Source: Persicimonas caeni (GTDB lineage Bacteria > Myxococcota_A > Bradymonadia > Bradymonadales > Bradymonadaceae). Taken from it: a stretch of DNA of 64,000 nucleotides. The notes beneath the pieces are model-generated. The model was not told where the DNA came from and made no database searches. It was given only the letters and a program-made list of their open reading frames with translations. The position numbers and the translations under genes are program-made. Below are positions 1 to 8,391 of this stretch, piece after piece (the stretch's first letter is position 1; every line of letters starts with the position of its first letter). The stretch is taken from positions 1,329,001-1,393,000 of the forward strand of contig NZ_CP041186.1 in the NCBI RefSeq assembly GCF_006517175.1, in the 5' to 3' direction.

Positions 1-163
1 TCTCGGCCGTGACGCCCTCGCAGTCGAGCAAGGTCGAGACGACGCGCGAGGTCGACAGCGCCTCGATGACCGCCGCGCTTGTTAACTCGCGCTCGCGGGC
101 ATCTGCGAGGGTTGTCACCGCAGCCCTTCTCGCGCTAGCGAGTATCTGGTCTTTGCTGTCCAT
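1..163 (-). CDS. Partial protein, N-terminus only, possibly Clp-repeat-like
   Basis: The reverse strand is open from an ATG at 163 to the window edge (54 codons, no stop). A strong Shine-Dalgarno (AAGGAAG) sits just upstream of this ATG and supports the start. The peptide begins MDSKDQILASARRAA and contains a stretch (LTSAAVIEALSTSRVVSTLL) that resembles the helical repeat of Clp N-domains, in which a conserved hydrophobic pattern precedes a run ending in a Gly-Val. That similarity is weak and by eye; the remainder of the gene lies outside the window, so no function can be assigned. It is divergent from the HD-domain gene at 351. Confidence 0.5.
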   Translation of the reverse strand, partial: MDSKDQILASARRAAVTTLADARERELTSAAVIEALSTSRVVSTLLDCEGVTAE

Positions 164-228
164 AGAACTTCCTTAGATCATCACGCCCTGCTCGTCTATA
201 ATCCCCCGGCGCGATTCTTCTCGCCCGC

Positions 229-316
229 CTGCGGCGCGGCTGCTTGCTGCCCGCGGAGCACGCGCCGGTGCAGCCCCGTGGCCTCGGCCCGGGATCAGAT
301 GCATCAACCAACAACG
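229..316 (-). repeat. Diverged partial copy of the palindromic element found near 52.1 and 53.1 kb
   Basis: This stretch contains GGCTGCTTGCTGCCCGCGG, then GCGCCGGTGCAGCCCC, then a CGGCCCGGG block and a GATGCATCAAC end. In inverted orientation this is the left half of the 178-bp elements at 52071-52248 and 53054-53231. It has substitutions and short indels and lacks the other half. It fills the intergenic space between the partial gene at the window start and the HD-domain gene. Confidence 0.65.
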
Positions 317-350
317 CCGCGCGGGACGACCCCAACGCTGTAGCCAATCT

Positions 351-1796
351 ATGCCCGACCAGAGCCAAGACGCCCCCATCACCCCACAGATCACCACCGC
401 CGCCGCCAACCTGCCCGAATTCGGCGCAGGCTTCGAGCGCGTAGGCTCTGTGCGAGTGCCCGAACTTCGCAATGTCCCAGTCACCGCACGCGTCCAGGCG
501 GTCATCGACCACCCCGCCTTCCAGCGGCTGCGCCGCGTTCGCCAACTCGGCCCGACCCACCTGGTCTACCCGGGCGCCGTGCACACCCGATTCGAGCACA
601 GCCTCGGGGTCTACAGCTGCGTGCGCATGTACGTGAGCGCCCTGCTTCAAAACGAAACCTTCGCCCAGTCGGCCACCGAAGAGGACCTGATGTCGGTGCT
701 CGCCGCCGGACTGCTGCACGACATCGGCCATTACCCGTTCGCCCACAGCCTCGAGGCATTGCACCTCAAGGGGCGCGACACGCCGCGCCACGAGGACGTC
801 GGCGGGCGGATCATTCGCGGCGAAATCGAGTCGCTCCGGGGCGACCGGCCGATCGGTGAGATTCTTCGCACCGATTGGCGCGTCGACCCCGAGCGGGTCA
901 TCCGGCTGTGCACCGGCCGTCTGGGTGACGATCCCTCGCCCATCGACCGCATCTTGCGCTCGGTCGTCTCCGGCTCGATCGACGCCGACAAGATGGACTA
1001 TCTCGAGCGCGACAGCCACCATATGGGCGTGCCGTACGGGCGAAACTACGACCGCGGCCGGCTGCTGGCGAGCCTGACCCTCAATCACGACGACGACGGC
1101 GTCGCCATCGTCTCGAAGGGCAAAGTGCCTGCCGAGATGTTCATCTTTAGCCGCTACACCATGTTCAGCGAGGCCTATTGGCACCACACGGTGCGCTCGG
1201 CCAGCGCGATGGTCGAAAGCGCCCTGGCCGCCTTTCACAGCCGGGGGATCTACGACGCCGACGAGTTCTTGAGCGTGCTGCTGCGCTACGACGACGACCG
1301 CCTGCTCGAGTGGCTGCGCGACCAGACCCCGCAGGGCAGCGCCACCCGCTATCTGACCGAAGGGATGACGGGAAATCGCCGCCGACTCTACAAGCGAGTG
1401 GCCACCTTTAGCCGCGTCTACTCCGAAGAGCACAAGCAGAAGGCCTACGAGGCCATCTACAATATGGACGCGCCGGCGCTCTACTCGCTGATCGACCGAC
1501 TCCGCGCCCGATTTTCGTCGCTGGTGGGCCGCTCGCTGCACCCGGCGGACATCATCATCGACACCCCGCCGCGCGACAAAGACAAGCTCGAGACGATCGA
1601 GGTTGTATATCCCGGGGCGAGCGGGCAACAATACTACCAACTCCACGAGCTTTCGCGCGTCGTCGCGGGCATCCAAGACGACTTCATCATGGTCGTCAAA
1701 AAAATCCGCGTCTTCGTCGAGCCCCAGCTCGCCGCCGAGCTCGCCGCGCACGAAGGTGTCGGGGAGATGTTGTTAGAAGAGATCTTGCGAAAGTGA
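351..1796 (+). CDS. HD-domain phosphohydrolase, SAMHD1/dGTPase-like
   Basis: A 481-residue cytosolic metal-dependent phosphohydrolase. The family signature is complete: H83 in HTRFEHSLG, the H123-D124 pair in LLHDIGHYPFAHS, and the downstream Asp motif SIDADKMDYLERD (about 210-221). This order is typical of the SAMHD1/dNTPase branch of HD enzymes, which hydrolyse (d)NTPs or other nucleotides; the actual substrate cannot be read from the sequence. The first 20 residues look disordered. No convincing Shine-Dalgarno precedes the ATG at 351, so the start is the least certain part. The stop overlaps the next start by 4 bp (GTGA), indicating translational coupling with the lipoprotein downstream. 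Confidence 0.85.
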   Translation: MPDQSQDAPITPQITTAAANLPEFGAGFERVGSVRVPELRNVPVTARVQAVIDHPAFQRLRRVRQLGPTHLVYPGAVHTRFEHSLGVYSCVRMYVSALLQNETFAQSATEEDLMSVLAAGLLHDIGHYPFAHSLEALHLKGRDTPRHEDVGGRIIRGEIESLRGDRPIGEILRTDWRVDPERVIRLCTGRLGDDPSPIDRILRSVVSGSIDADKMDYLERDSHHMGVPYGRNYDRGRLLASLTLNHDDDGVAIVSKGKVPAEMFIFSRYTMFSEAYWHHTVRSASAMVESALAAFHSRGIYDADEFLSVLLRYDDDRLLEWLRDQTPQGSATRYLTEGMTGNRRRLYKRVATFSRVYSEEHKQKAYEAIYNMDAPALYSLIDRLRARFSSLVGRSLHPADIIIDTPPRDKDKLETIEVVYPGASGQQYYQLHELSRVVAGIQDDFIMVVKKIRVFVEPQLAAELAAHEGVGEMLLEEILRK

Positions 1797-3046
1797 CCGC
1801 TGTGCCACGAATTGTTCGAATTTCGCGCCTGCTTGCAGGCATCGCCCTCCTCGCAGCAGTCGGCTCCGGCTGCTCGACGGTCCAACAAACCCTGTGCGAA
1901 ACGCCGGCCCCCCAGGCCAACGGCAAGGCGCAGCCCGACGGGCTCGACGCGCCCGTCGCCGACTGCGACTGCTCGAAAGAGCAGAAGACGGCTGAGGCGC
2001 AAGCTCCCGAGAAACAAGAGACCGCAGAGCCGCACGTGATCGCCAAACAGGCGTTCAGCTTCACGTCCAAGGGCGACGAGCTCGCCGGCGTGATCGACCG
2101 ACCCGAGACGATCACCGAGCCGCTTCCGGCCGTGGTGGTGCTCCACGACTCGGGGCCCATGAACCGGCGCGGGCTCTTCAAAGGCGCGCTGGGCCTCGAG
2201 CTTCCCGTCGAGGTGCCGGTTTATCAAGAGATCGCCGAAAACCTCGCCCAAAACGGCTACGTGGTCATGCGCTTCGACAAGCGAACGTGCGTCGACGGTG
2301 GCCCGCCGTGGTGCAAATACCCGCGCGACTACATCGAAGACCATCGCGAGAAGCTCGCCAGCACCTTGATGGCCGACGCCAAGGCCGCCGTCACCGCGTT
2401 GCGCAAGCGCAAGGACGTCGATCCGACGCGTGTCTATATCTTGGGTCACGGCCAAGGAGCCGAGTTGGCACTTGCCGTAGCCGGCGACGTCGAGCCCCGG
2501 GGACTGGTGTTGCTGGCTCCGAGTCCGTATCCGGTCGACGAGGTGGTCCTGCACCAGACCCAAGCCTCGCGTGACCACCTGGCCAAGCGGCGAAAGGCCG
2601 AGGGTAACACGACGATGGGCACGCTCTTGCAACAGCAACTCGACGCCCTCGAGACGACCCACGAAAAGCAGAAGAAGGCGTTCGAAAAGCTGCGCGCCGA
2701 TGAGGAGATGGACGGCGACGTGTTGGGCGCACCGGAGACGACGTGGGCGGGGCTATTCGAGCTGCACGACCGCGCCATGGCGAGCGTGAAGAACTCGCAA
2801 GTGCCTGTGCTCGCACTCTTCGGCGAGCACGATCTCGACATCCCGAGCGACAGCGCCGAGAAATTTCAGACCCAGCTTGGGCGCTCGCGTAAGAGCGAGG
2901 TGATGCTGCTGCCCGACGTCACCCGCGTGATGGTCGGGCTCGGCGAGGAGCAGGGCGACACCACGCAGGTCTCGGAGGACGTCCACCAAGCGATCCTTCA
3001 CTTCTTCGGCGAGCTCGACAAGGCGCCCACCGAGCCGGAGAGCTGA
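1793..3046 (+). CDS. Lipoprotein with alpha/beta-hydrolase fold, nucleophile replaced
   Basis: A 417-residue protein whose N-terminus has basic residues, a hydrophobic stretch and a Cys at 27 (VGSGC), consistent with a lipoprotein signal. After a spacer (about 28-85) comes an alpha/beta-hydrolase fold: VVVLHDSGP near 115 (oxyanion-hole HxxG-like region), GHGQG at 218-222, GEHDLD (D347) and a candidate His (H398). In active family members the nucleophile elbow reads GxSxG; here position 220 is Gly (codon GGC), so the Ser nucleophile is absent although the Asp and His positions look kept. It starts with GTG, overlapping the HD gene by 4 bp. It may bind rather than hydrolyse a ligand, or use different chemistry; substrate unknown. 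Confidence 0.75.
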   Translation: MTAVPRIVRISRLLAGIALLAAVGSGCSTVQQTLCETPAPQANGKAQPDGLDAPVADCDCSKEQKTAEAQAPEKQETAEPHVIAKQAFSFTSKGDELAGVIDRPETITEPLPAVVVLHDSGPMNRRGLFKGALGLELPVEVPVYQEIAENLAQNGYVVMRFDKRTCVDGGPPWCKYPRDYIEDHREKLASTLMADAKAAVTALRKRKDVDPTRVYILGHGQGAELALAVAGDVEPRGLVLLAPSPYPVDEVVLHQTQASRDHLAKRRKAEGNTTMGTLLQQQLDALETTHEKQKKAFEKLRADEEMDGDVLGAPETTWAGLFELHDRAMASVKNSQVPVLALFGEHDLDIPSDSAEKFQTQLGRSRKSEVMLLPDVTRVMVGLGEEQGDTTQVSEDVHQAILHFFGELDKAPTEPES

Positions 3047-3074
3047 AAAGCCCACACTAAAAGCCCACACAAAA

Positions 3075-3104
3075 AAAGCGCCACGAGCGATGTCGCGGCG
3101 CTTT
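3075..3104. terminator. Bidirectional intrinsic terminator
   Basis: An inverted repeat with 12-nt arms (AAAGCGCCACGA against TCGCGGCGCTTT, one mismatch) lies between convergent genes. Read on the minus strand it is followed by a run of seven T, a classic terminator for the small genes at 3132-3608; on the plus strand it follows the lipoprotein stop at 3046. Confidence 0.75.
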
Positions 3105-3131
3105 AGCATTGCTCTGCGTGAGCCGATGCCA

Positions 3132-3242
3132 TCAAGGCTCTTCCATCTGATACTGGTTGCGTGTGCGGTACCATGCCGCCAACGCCGCCAAGAGTAACGC
3201 GGCAGGAATGCCGATGAACAAGCCGAGAATTAAGTCCTCCAT
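3132..3242 (-). CDS. 36-residue single-pass membrane protein
   Basis: A short reading frame starting with ATG at 3242, preceded by a good Shine-Dalgarno (AGGAGGG, 5 nt upstream) and ending 28 bp before a strong terminator on the same strand. The product starts MEDLILGLFIGIPAALLLAA and ends in a charged tail (RTRNQYQMEEP); it is one hydrophobic helix with the charged end probably cytosolic. Size and hydropathy recall small oxidase-associated or regulatory membrane peptides, but no family is recognised. It follows another small membrane protein (3396-3608) on the same strand, with a 153-bp gap. Confidence 0.6.
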   Translation of the reverse strand: MEDLILGLFIGIPAALLLAALAAWYRTRNQYQMEEP

Positions 3243-3395
3243 AAGTCCCTCCTATCCCCCAACAGGAAGCCATACTTCACGATGTAAGTATGCTGCTACA
3301 GAACGCTCGTACGAACTCACGAACAAAGTTAAGCGCCTGCAGATCTAGTTCAAGACCCTGGACTTTCTCGTTTTTTGCTTGAGCGCCGAAGCGAC

Positions 3396-3608
3396 TCAGG
3401 TGGGCTGAGTCGGTTGATTGGTCGTTGGCTGGTTGCGGGGCGTCTGATTTTGACCCGGTCGAGTCTCGCCTTCTTCACGCGGCGGCACATTCGAGCGGCT
3501 GACGCGCTCGATGTCTTCGCGGCGGCGATACAGGTAATAGACGAACGCGGCCGCCAGAAGCACGATCGGCGTGGCGATATAAAACGCAATGAACAGCTCG
3601 TCTCCCAT
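3396..3608 (-). CDS. 70-residue membrane protein with Pro/Thr/Gln-rich tail
   Basis: ATG at 3608 has an upstream AGGAG, supporting the start. The N-terminus holds one membrane helix (about 6-27, IAFYIATPIVLLAAAFVYYL) followed by a basic cluster (YRRRED) and a low-complexity hydrophilic tail rich in Pro, Thr, Gln and Asn. The positive-inside rule suggests the tail is cytosolic. It has no recognisable domain. It shares direction, small size and helix-plus-charged-tail design with the 36-residue protein downstream, and both sit before one terminator, so they may be one transcript. Confidence 0.6.
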   Translation of the reverse strand: MGDELFIAFYIATPIVLLAAAFVYYLYRRREDIERVSRSNVPPREEGETRPGQNQTPRNQPTTNQPTQPT

Positions 3609-3686
3609 GGTCGTCTCCTGGCCTAAAGAACGTGCCGAGTGACAGATCCGTTCTGTAGGCCCAAGCTAACCACCCTCGGGGGACTC

Positions 3687-4169
3687 TCAAACTGCCTGGC
3701 CAGTCACCAAGATGGCCAGAATCTCGCGCAGCGCCTGCGGGTCGGGATGGTCGAGTTGAGCGGCGAGTCGCTCGACGGCAGCTGCACGCGCTCGCCCGTC
3801 CAGCGGGCGCGTCTGGAGGGCGGCGAGGACTTCGCGGCCGACGCGGGCCTCCATGGAGGTGTCCGCATCGCTCGACTCTCGGGGCGTGGCGCTGGCGGCT
3901 CGGGGAGCCGCGCGCGAGGCCTGTGGCTCGGGGCTCGGCGTCTTGGTCGGAGCACTCGAGGCTTTGGACCATTGAGACGGGGGCTTCGTCTGCTGGTCTC
4001 GAGCCTCTGTTGCGAGAGCAGCCGTGAGGCTCGCGATCGGATCGTCGCCCGTCGATTCGTAAGGATCGAGGTCGGGCAGCACGCGCGCCTCGTCGATCGC
4101 TGCAAGCAGGCCAGCGAGCGGCTCTTCGTTGGTCGGCGCGGTCGAAGTGGAAGCGGCAGAAGTGGTCAT
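3687..4169 (-). CDS. Hypothetical protein, Ala/Pro/Ser-rich N-half, helical C-half
   Basis: A 160-residue protein taken from ATG 4169 (MTTSAASTSTAPTNEE); the frame is open further upstream but that extension overlaps the tRNA promoter and looks non-coding. The N-terminal 90 residues are rich in Ser, Thr, Pro and Ala and likely disordered; the C-terminal 60 residues (from ESSDADTSMEARVG) look like a helical bundle with LDHPDPQALREILAI. No family is recognised. The Shine-Dalgarno is poor. It is divergent from the tRNA-Leu gene. Confidence 0.5.
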   Translation of the reverse strand: MTTSAASTSTAPTNEEPLAGLLAAIDEARVLPDLDPYESTGDDPIASLTAALATEARDQQTKPPSQWSKASSAPTKTPSPEPQASRAAPRAASATPRESSDADTSMEARVGREVLAALQTRPLDGRARAAAVERLAAQLDHPDPQALREILAILVTGQAV

Positions 4170-4308
4170 TGAAATACTTTGGCGGCTTGTTGATTTTGTG
4201 AGGCGCTGCGACTCGTTCTCGGGGCGAATCTTACACCCTCTGAGCGCGGTGTCGAGTCGGGGGAATGGCCCGATGGAGCGCTGTGTTGTTCGAATTGAAA
4301 AAAAGTGG

Positions 4309-4337
4309 TTGACACACCCTCTTTTTCGTCCTAAATA
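4309..4337 (+). promoter_or_regulatory. Sigma-70-type promoter of tRNA-Leu
   Basis: A perfect -35 hexamer TTGACA (4309-4314), a 17-bp spacer and a -10-like TAAATA (4332-4337) place a start point near 4344, about 33 bp before the mature tRNA. It is the clearest housekeeping promoter in the window and serves the only stable RNA gene. Confidence 0.8.
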
Positions 4338-4376
4338 CTTCAGCCCTCGCAGCGCTGCGGCGTTCGCGATTGCCAC

Positions 4377-4460
<84 letters not shown>

Positions 4461-4492
4461 TAGCGAATCAAAAGTTCGAAAGCCTTAGTCAG

Positions 4493-4522
4493 AGCCCCGA
4501 CGCGTGAGAACGCATCGGGGCT
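4493..4522 (+). terminator. Intrinsic terminator after tRNA-Leu
   Basis: The arms AGCCCCGA and TCGGGGCT enclose a 14-nt loop and are followed by a short T-rich stretch (TTGCTCGTTCTT). The hairpin lies 32 bp downstream of the tRNA. Confidence 0.75.
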
Positions 4523-4615
4523 TTGCTCGTTCTTGCCCTGGGCTCGGCTGTGCACAACTTGTTCGCATGCACAAATGGCTGAATTGATCTCTCCATCCAA
4601 CCCAGGGACTCACTC

Positions 4616-5512
4616 ATGGCAGACGAGCGAAAGAGCATTCTGGTCATCGGCGCCACCGGCAGTCAGGGCGGCGCGGTGGTGCGCCATCTGTTGGCGCGCG
4701 ACGACGAGTTTCAAGTCCACGGACTCACCCGCGACAACGCCAGCGAGCGCGCCGAGAAGCTTAGCGAGCGCGGCGTGGTGATGCTCGAGGGCGATCTCGA
4801 CGACCCCGACTCGCTTCGCCGGGTGATGGAGGGGATGCACGGGGTCTTCTGCGTGACCAACTTCTGGCAGACCGGCTACGACCGGCAGGTCCAGCAAGGC
4901 AAAAACGCCGCCGACGTCGCCAGTGAACTCGGCGTGGAGCACTTCGTGTTCAGCGGCGTTGGCGACCACGACCAGTCGACCGGCATCCCCCACTTCGACT
5001 CGTGCTGGGAGATCGACCAGCATATCCAGCAGCTCGACCTTGCGACGACGGTGCTCAAACCGGTCTTCTTCTTCCAGAACTTCGAGGGGATGAGCGACGA
5101 CATCACCGACGGCACCCTGGCATTGGGGCTAAAACAGGGCGTGAAATTGCAGATGATCGACGTCGACGACATCGGCAAGGCCGCCACCGTCGCTTTTCTG
5201 AACCCGGACGAGTTCATCGGCACGCGCCACAACTTGGCCGGCGACTCCAAAACTGTCGAGCAAGCCGCTCACGTCTTCTCGAACGTCCTCGACATCGAGG
5301 TCGAGCCGGTTCACGTGCCCATGGACGCGTTGCGCGAACAGATGGGCGAGGAGTTCGCGGTGATGTTCGAGTGGTTCAACGAGCACGGCTACACCACCGA
5401 CCTGCAAGAGTGCGAGGAGACCTTCGGCTTCGAATTCACCAACCTGCGCGACTACCTTCACAAGCACGGCTGGCACGTCGTCAACACCGGCGGACAAGGC
5501 CTTCGCCCGTAG
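4616..5512 (+). CDS. NmrA-like NAD(P)-binding protein
   Basis: A 298-residue Rossmann-fold protein of the NmrA/atypical short-chain dehydrogenase group. The dinucleotide-binding Gly motif is near the start (VIGATGSQGGAVV, residues 10-22), followed by the GDLDDPDSL segment (about 60-68) seen at the second strand-helix unit. NmrA relatives sense NAD(P) redox state or act as reductases on quinones or phenylpropanoids; the YxxxK catalytic pair of true dehydrogenases is not obvious, so a sensor or isomerase-like role is possible. It stands alone after the tRNA and has its own downstream hairpin. Confidence 0.85.
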   Translation: MADERKSILVIGATGSQGGAVVRHLLARDDEFQVHGLTRDNASERAEKLSERGVVMLEGDLDDPDSLRRVMEGMHGVFCVTNFWQTGYDRQVQQGKNAADVASELGVEHFVFSGVGDHDQSTGIPHFDSCWEIDQHIQQLDLATTVLKPVFFFQNFEGMSDDITDGTLALGLKQGVKLQMIDVDDIGKAATVAFLNPDEFIGTRHNLAGDSKTVEQAAHVFSNVLDIEVEPVHVPMDALREQMGEEFAVMFEWFNEHGYTTDLQECEETFGFEFTNLRDYLHKHGWHVVNTGGQGLRP

Positions 5513-5529
5513 ATCGGTCGTTGGTGATC

Positions 5530-5577
5530 GGTTCTTGGTGAGCGCTCCCTTCATACCCATCGCGCTCGCCAAGAACC
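5530..5577 (+). terminator. Hairpin downstream of the NmrA-like gene
   Basis: A 15-bp stem (GGTTCTTGGTGAGCG against CGCTCGCCAAGAACC, one G-U pair) with an 18-nt loop begins 17 bp after the stop. It lacks a T-run on either strand, so it is a terminator candidate rather than a typical intrinsic one; it could also be an mRNA-stabilising hairpin. Confidence 0.45.
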
Positions 5578-5679
5578 AAACCCCAAGAACCAAAACCCGT
5601 GAATGTGGACACGTCTTCACACGTCAGTACAATGAACGCGTTGACGACGAACAACCCACATTGCAATTGCGAAGCGACC

Positions 5680-6240
5680 ATGACCAAACGTGCCCTGCTC
5701 TTTTCGACCGGTCTGTTGGCGATGCTGCTCCTGGCGAGCCCTGGCTTTGCTCAAGACGGCAAGCCCTATGCTCCTCACCAGTTCTCGCGCTCGGAGTTGA
5801 TCAACTTCGGCACCTATGACGCGCCCCCGCTCGACTTCGACTTCGGCATCGTCGACGTCGAGCAGCAGCCCGAGGACAAGTGGGTCAACTTCGTCATCAC
5901 CGTCGACGCCGACCACGCCGCGGTGGTCCAGCACTTCGAAACCGCCTACATCCAGCAACAGACCGCCGCGCGCTTGGCCCAGGGGATCATGCCCTACCAG
6001 AGCACGCGCGAGTTGACCGTGGTGGGCAAGTCGACGCCGGCCGACAACCAGTCGGTTCGCTATATGCTGGGCAGCAAAGCGATGACGCGTCGCTTCGCCA
6101 TCGACATCTCTCAGGAGGGAGGAAAGACGCTGATCACCATGCGCAACCTGGTGATCAGCCGACTCTTCAGTGGCGTGGTGCCGCCCCGACAAAACTTCAA
6201 GCCCAAGGGCGCCAAGCCGGTGCACCTGCTCTACAACTAG
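5680..6240 (+). CDS. Exported protein of unknown function
   Basis: A 186-residue protein from ATG 5680, chosen because it starts directly at a signal peptide (MTKRALLFSTGLLAMLLL, likely cut after GFA); an in-frame upstream ATG would put 27 odd residues before it. The mature part is about 160 residues with alternating strands (VNFVITVDADHAAVVQHF, TRELTVVGKS) and ends in LYN. No domain is recognised. The gene ends convergently with the GH57 gene: both stop codons are read from the same CTAG palindrome at 6237-6240. Confidence 0.7.
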   Translation: MTKRALLFSTGLLAMLLLASPGFAQDGKPYAPHQFSRSELINFGTYDAPPLDFDFGIVDVEQQPEDKWVNFVITVDADHAAVVQHFETAYIQQQTAARLAQGIMPYQSTRELTVVGKSTPADNQSVRYMLGSKAMTRRFAIDISQEGGKTLITMRNLVISRLFSGVVPPRQNFKPKGAKPVHLLYN

Positions 6241-8387
6241 ACGATCCAGTTGCGCAGCTCGAAGGTCTCGTCGGGCACCTGCAGGACGAGCGCGCGCTCG
6301 ATCGGATGCCGGCTGACCTCCATGGACTGCTCGATCACCGACAGGTGAATCGAGAACTCGTCACCGGTATGAAGCTCCAAGTGGGCAAAGGGCGCGGCGA
6401 GCTCGAGGCAATCGACGTAAGCGGCGCGCTCGACGGGGCATTTGCCGTGCCTCGCACTCTCGACCACCGCTTCGACTCGTTCTCCAAATTCGACACTGAT
6501 CGAGCGCACGCCCCCATCAGGTCCGGTGATCTTGAACCTGAGCTCCAACTCCTTTCGGCGCTCGTGAAAGTCAGCGCCCGGCTTGACCATCAGGTACAGA
6601 AAGCCGAGATCGAAGCCGATGCGTAGCTCGTCGACAAAGCGCGTGTTCTCGAACATCGAGCCGCGCCCACCCCGGTTGGTGTAGACGCCTGCACCGCTCC
6701 ACTCGTAAAAGAAGTCATTATTGCCGTCGATGCTCGGCTGGATCAGGCCCTGAGGGGGCTTGAACTCGACCTCGGCTGCCGTGTCGCCAATAAGGGGGAC
6801 ATCCAAGTCGGCCGGCGGCTCGTCACGCAGCGCAGCGTACACGTGGCGAAGTTGGTCGCGGAAGAGCCGGTCGAAGTCGGCATCGTTACGTGAGGTGAAG
6901 TCGTCGCCGTACCACCAGAACCAGTCGCTTCCCTCGGCGATATGGAGCGCCTCCCAAGCCTGGTGCAGCCGCCCCTCCGACAAGCTCTCGTCCTCGGAGC
7001 GTTCCACGAGGTGCTCGCGGGTGCGCCCCAGCAGATTCCAAGCGCGATTGGTCTGATCTTCGCCGATCCAGATGCGATAATTCGCCTCGATCCACGAGCC
7101 CGAATGGAGCGTCTCGAGCGCAGGGCCCGGGCCCACCTCTTCGAGGTACTGCGTCGGCGTGACCGTCTCGATGTCATCGGCCTCGGTGAGCGCTCGATAC
7201 AACTCGCTCAGAAACGACTCACCATCCTGCGGGTAGTGCTCCCACGGATTCTCGCCGTCGAGGATGACGCTGATGACCGGCGGTGAGAGATCTTCGCGGC
7301 GCTCCTGGCCGATATGGCGCACCCGGTCGACGAAGTCGGCGACGGCCTCGTCGGCGTCATTCTTGGCGTAGACGAAGCCGATGAGATCACTCAGACCGCG
7401 GTCGCGAAAGAAGATCTGGGTCTCCGGCGCACTCTCGAGATGCCACGGGTGATACAGGTCCCAGTTGCGGGACCAACGCTCCCCGATCGACTTCTGCAAT
7501 ACCTCTTCGTCGCTGGCGATCCAGGCGACGTCGTGCTCGGCGAAGGTCGCCACCGCCTGCGGCGAGATCGATCCTTCGGCAGGCCACATGCCGCTGGCGT
7601 CGACGCCCAGAAAATCGCGCGCCAACGAGCGCGCCTCGTCCACATGGAAGTCGGCATCGTCAGGGGCTTGAAAACGGCGCGGCCGCGGTCGATTGGGCGT
7701 GGCGACCGCCGCGACGTCCGAATCGATGATCAACGGCAAGATCGGGTGATACATCGGCGTGATGCTCAGCTCGATTTGGCCTCGGTGGTGAAGCTTGCTG
7801 TACAGCGGCGCCACGAGTTGCATGACCTCGATCTGCTGCTCGAGCACTGCGTGTTTCTCGCTCTCGGTGTACCCGCGCCCCTTGTCGATGAGCGCCTGGA
7901 CGACCACGCGCTCCTCACGCGCCGAAAAGCCAAACCACGCCAGGTTAAACAGCACCTGCAAGTCGCGCAGCTCCTGGACGGAGAACGCGCCCGGATCGAT
8001 GGCGTCGTCGTCCTCGCCCCGCTTCTCCAACAGCTCTTTGTAGCGCGGGAAGCGCTCGACGCAGGTGTCCCAATCGATGCTGAAGAAGTTGCGCAACAGA
8101 TGGTACTTCTCGGCCTCGTTGAGCTCCCGCGCCGGCTTCTCGGTCAAATCCCACCAGCTATCGCGCTTGCCCTCTTCGATATACTCGCGAAGCTGCTGCA
8201 GAAGGCATCCCGAGAAGTTGACGACACAGCGCACCTGGGGAAAACGCTCGAGCATGCGCCCCATGTCGTAATACGACTTGATGGAGTGCAGACGCACCCA
8301 CGGCAGCTTGTTCGAGGTTTGATTGGGAACGCTGTAATACGGCTGGTGAAAATGCCAGAGGAACTGAACGTAAATTTTGGAGGTCAT
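6237..8387 (-). CDS. Glycoside hydrolase family 57 protein (alpha-amylase/pullulanase type)
   Basis: A 716-residue alpha-glucan-active enzyme. GH57 landmarks are in order: the N-terminal LWHFHQPYY (region 1, residues 10-18), GMWPAEGSIS with the nucleophile Glu near 270 (region 3), and ILDGENPWEHYPQDGE with the catalytic Asp near 377 (region 4), followed by the all-helical segment rich in Trp (SDWFWWYGDDF) usual for this family. The last 170 residues form an additional beta-rich domain. No signal peptide, so cytosolic. It lies 4 bp downstream of glgC, so both should be one operon for glycogen synthesis and remodelling. Debranching or amylase specificity cannot be separated by eye. Confidence 0.9.
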   Translation of the reverse strand: MTSKIYVQFLWHFHQPYYSVPNQTSNKLPWVRLHSIKSYYDMGRMLERFPQVRCVVNFSGCLLQQLREYIEEGKRDSWWDLTEKPARELNEAEKYHLLRNFFSIDWDTCVERFPRYKELLEKRGEDDDAIDPGAFSVQELRDLQVLFNLAWFGFSAREERVVVQALIDKGRGYTESEKHAVLEQQIEVMQLVAPLYSKLHHRGQIELSITPMYHPILPLIIDSDVAAVATPNRPRPRRFQAPDDADFHVDEARSLARDFLGVDASGMWPAEGSISPQAVATFAEHDVAWIASDEEVLQKSIGERWSRNWDLYHPWHLESAPETQIFFRDRGLSDLIGFVYAKNDADEAVADFVDRVRHIGQERREDLSPPVISVILDGENPWEHYPQDGESFLSELYRALTEADDIETVTPTQYLEEVGPGPALETLHSGSWIEANYRIWIGEDQTNRAWNLLGRTREHLVERSEDESLSEGRLHQAWEALHIAEGSDWFWWYGDDFTSRNDADFDRLFRDQLRHVYAALRDEPPADLDVPLIGDTAAEVEFKPPQGLIQPSIDGNNDFFYEWSGAGVYTNRGGRGSMFENTRFVDELRIGFDLGFLYLMVKPGADFHERRKELELRFKITGPDGGVRSISVEFGERVEAVVESARHGKCPVERAAYVDCLELAAPFAHLELHTGDEFSIHLSVIEQSMEVSRHPIERALVLQVPDETFELRNWIV

Positions 8388-8391
8388 AAAA

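Noticed and set aside
3157-3348. 63-codon plus-strand frame opposite the 36-residue membrane protein
   Set aside because: No ribosome site, and composition unlike the other genes; the minus-strand frame has AGGAGGG and a membrane helix.
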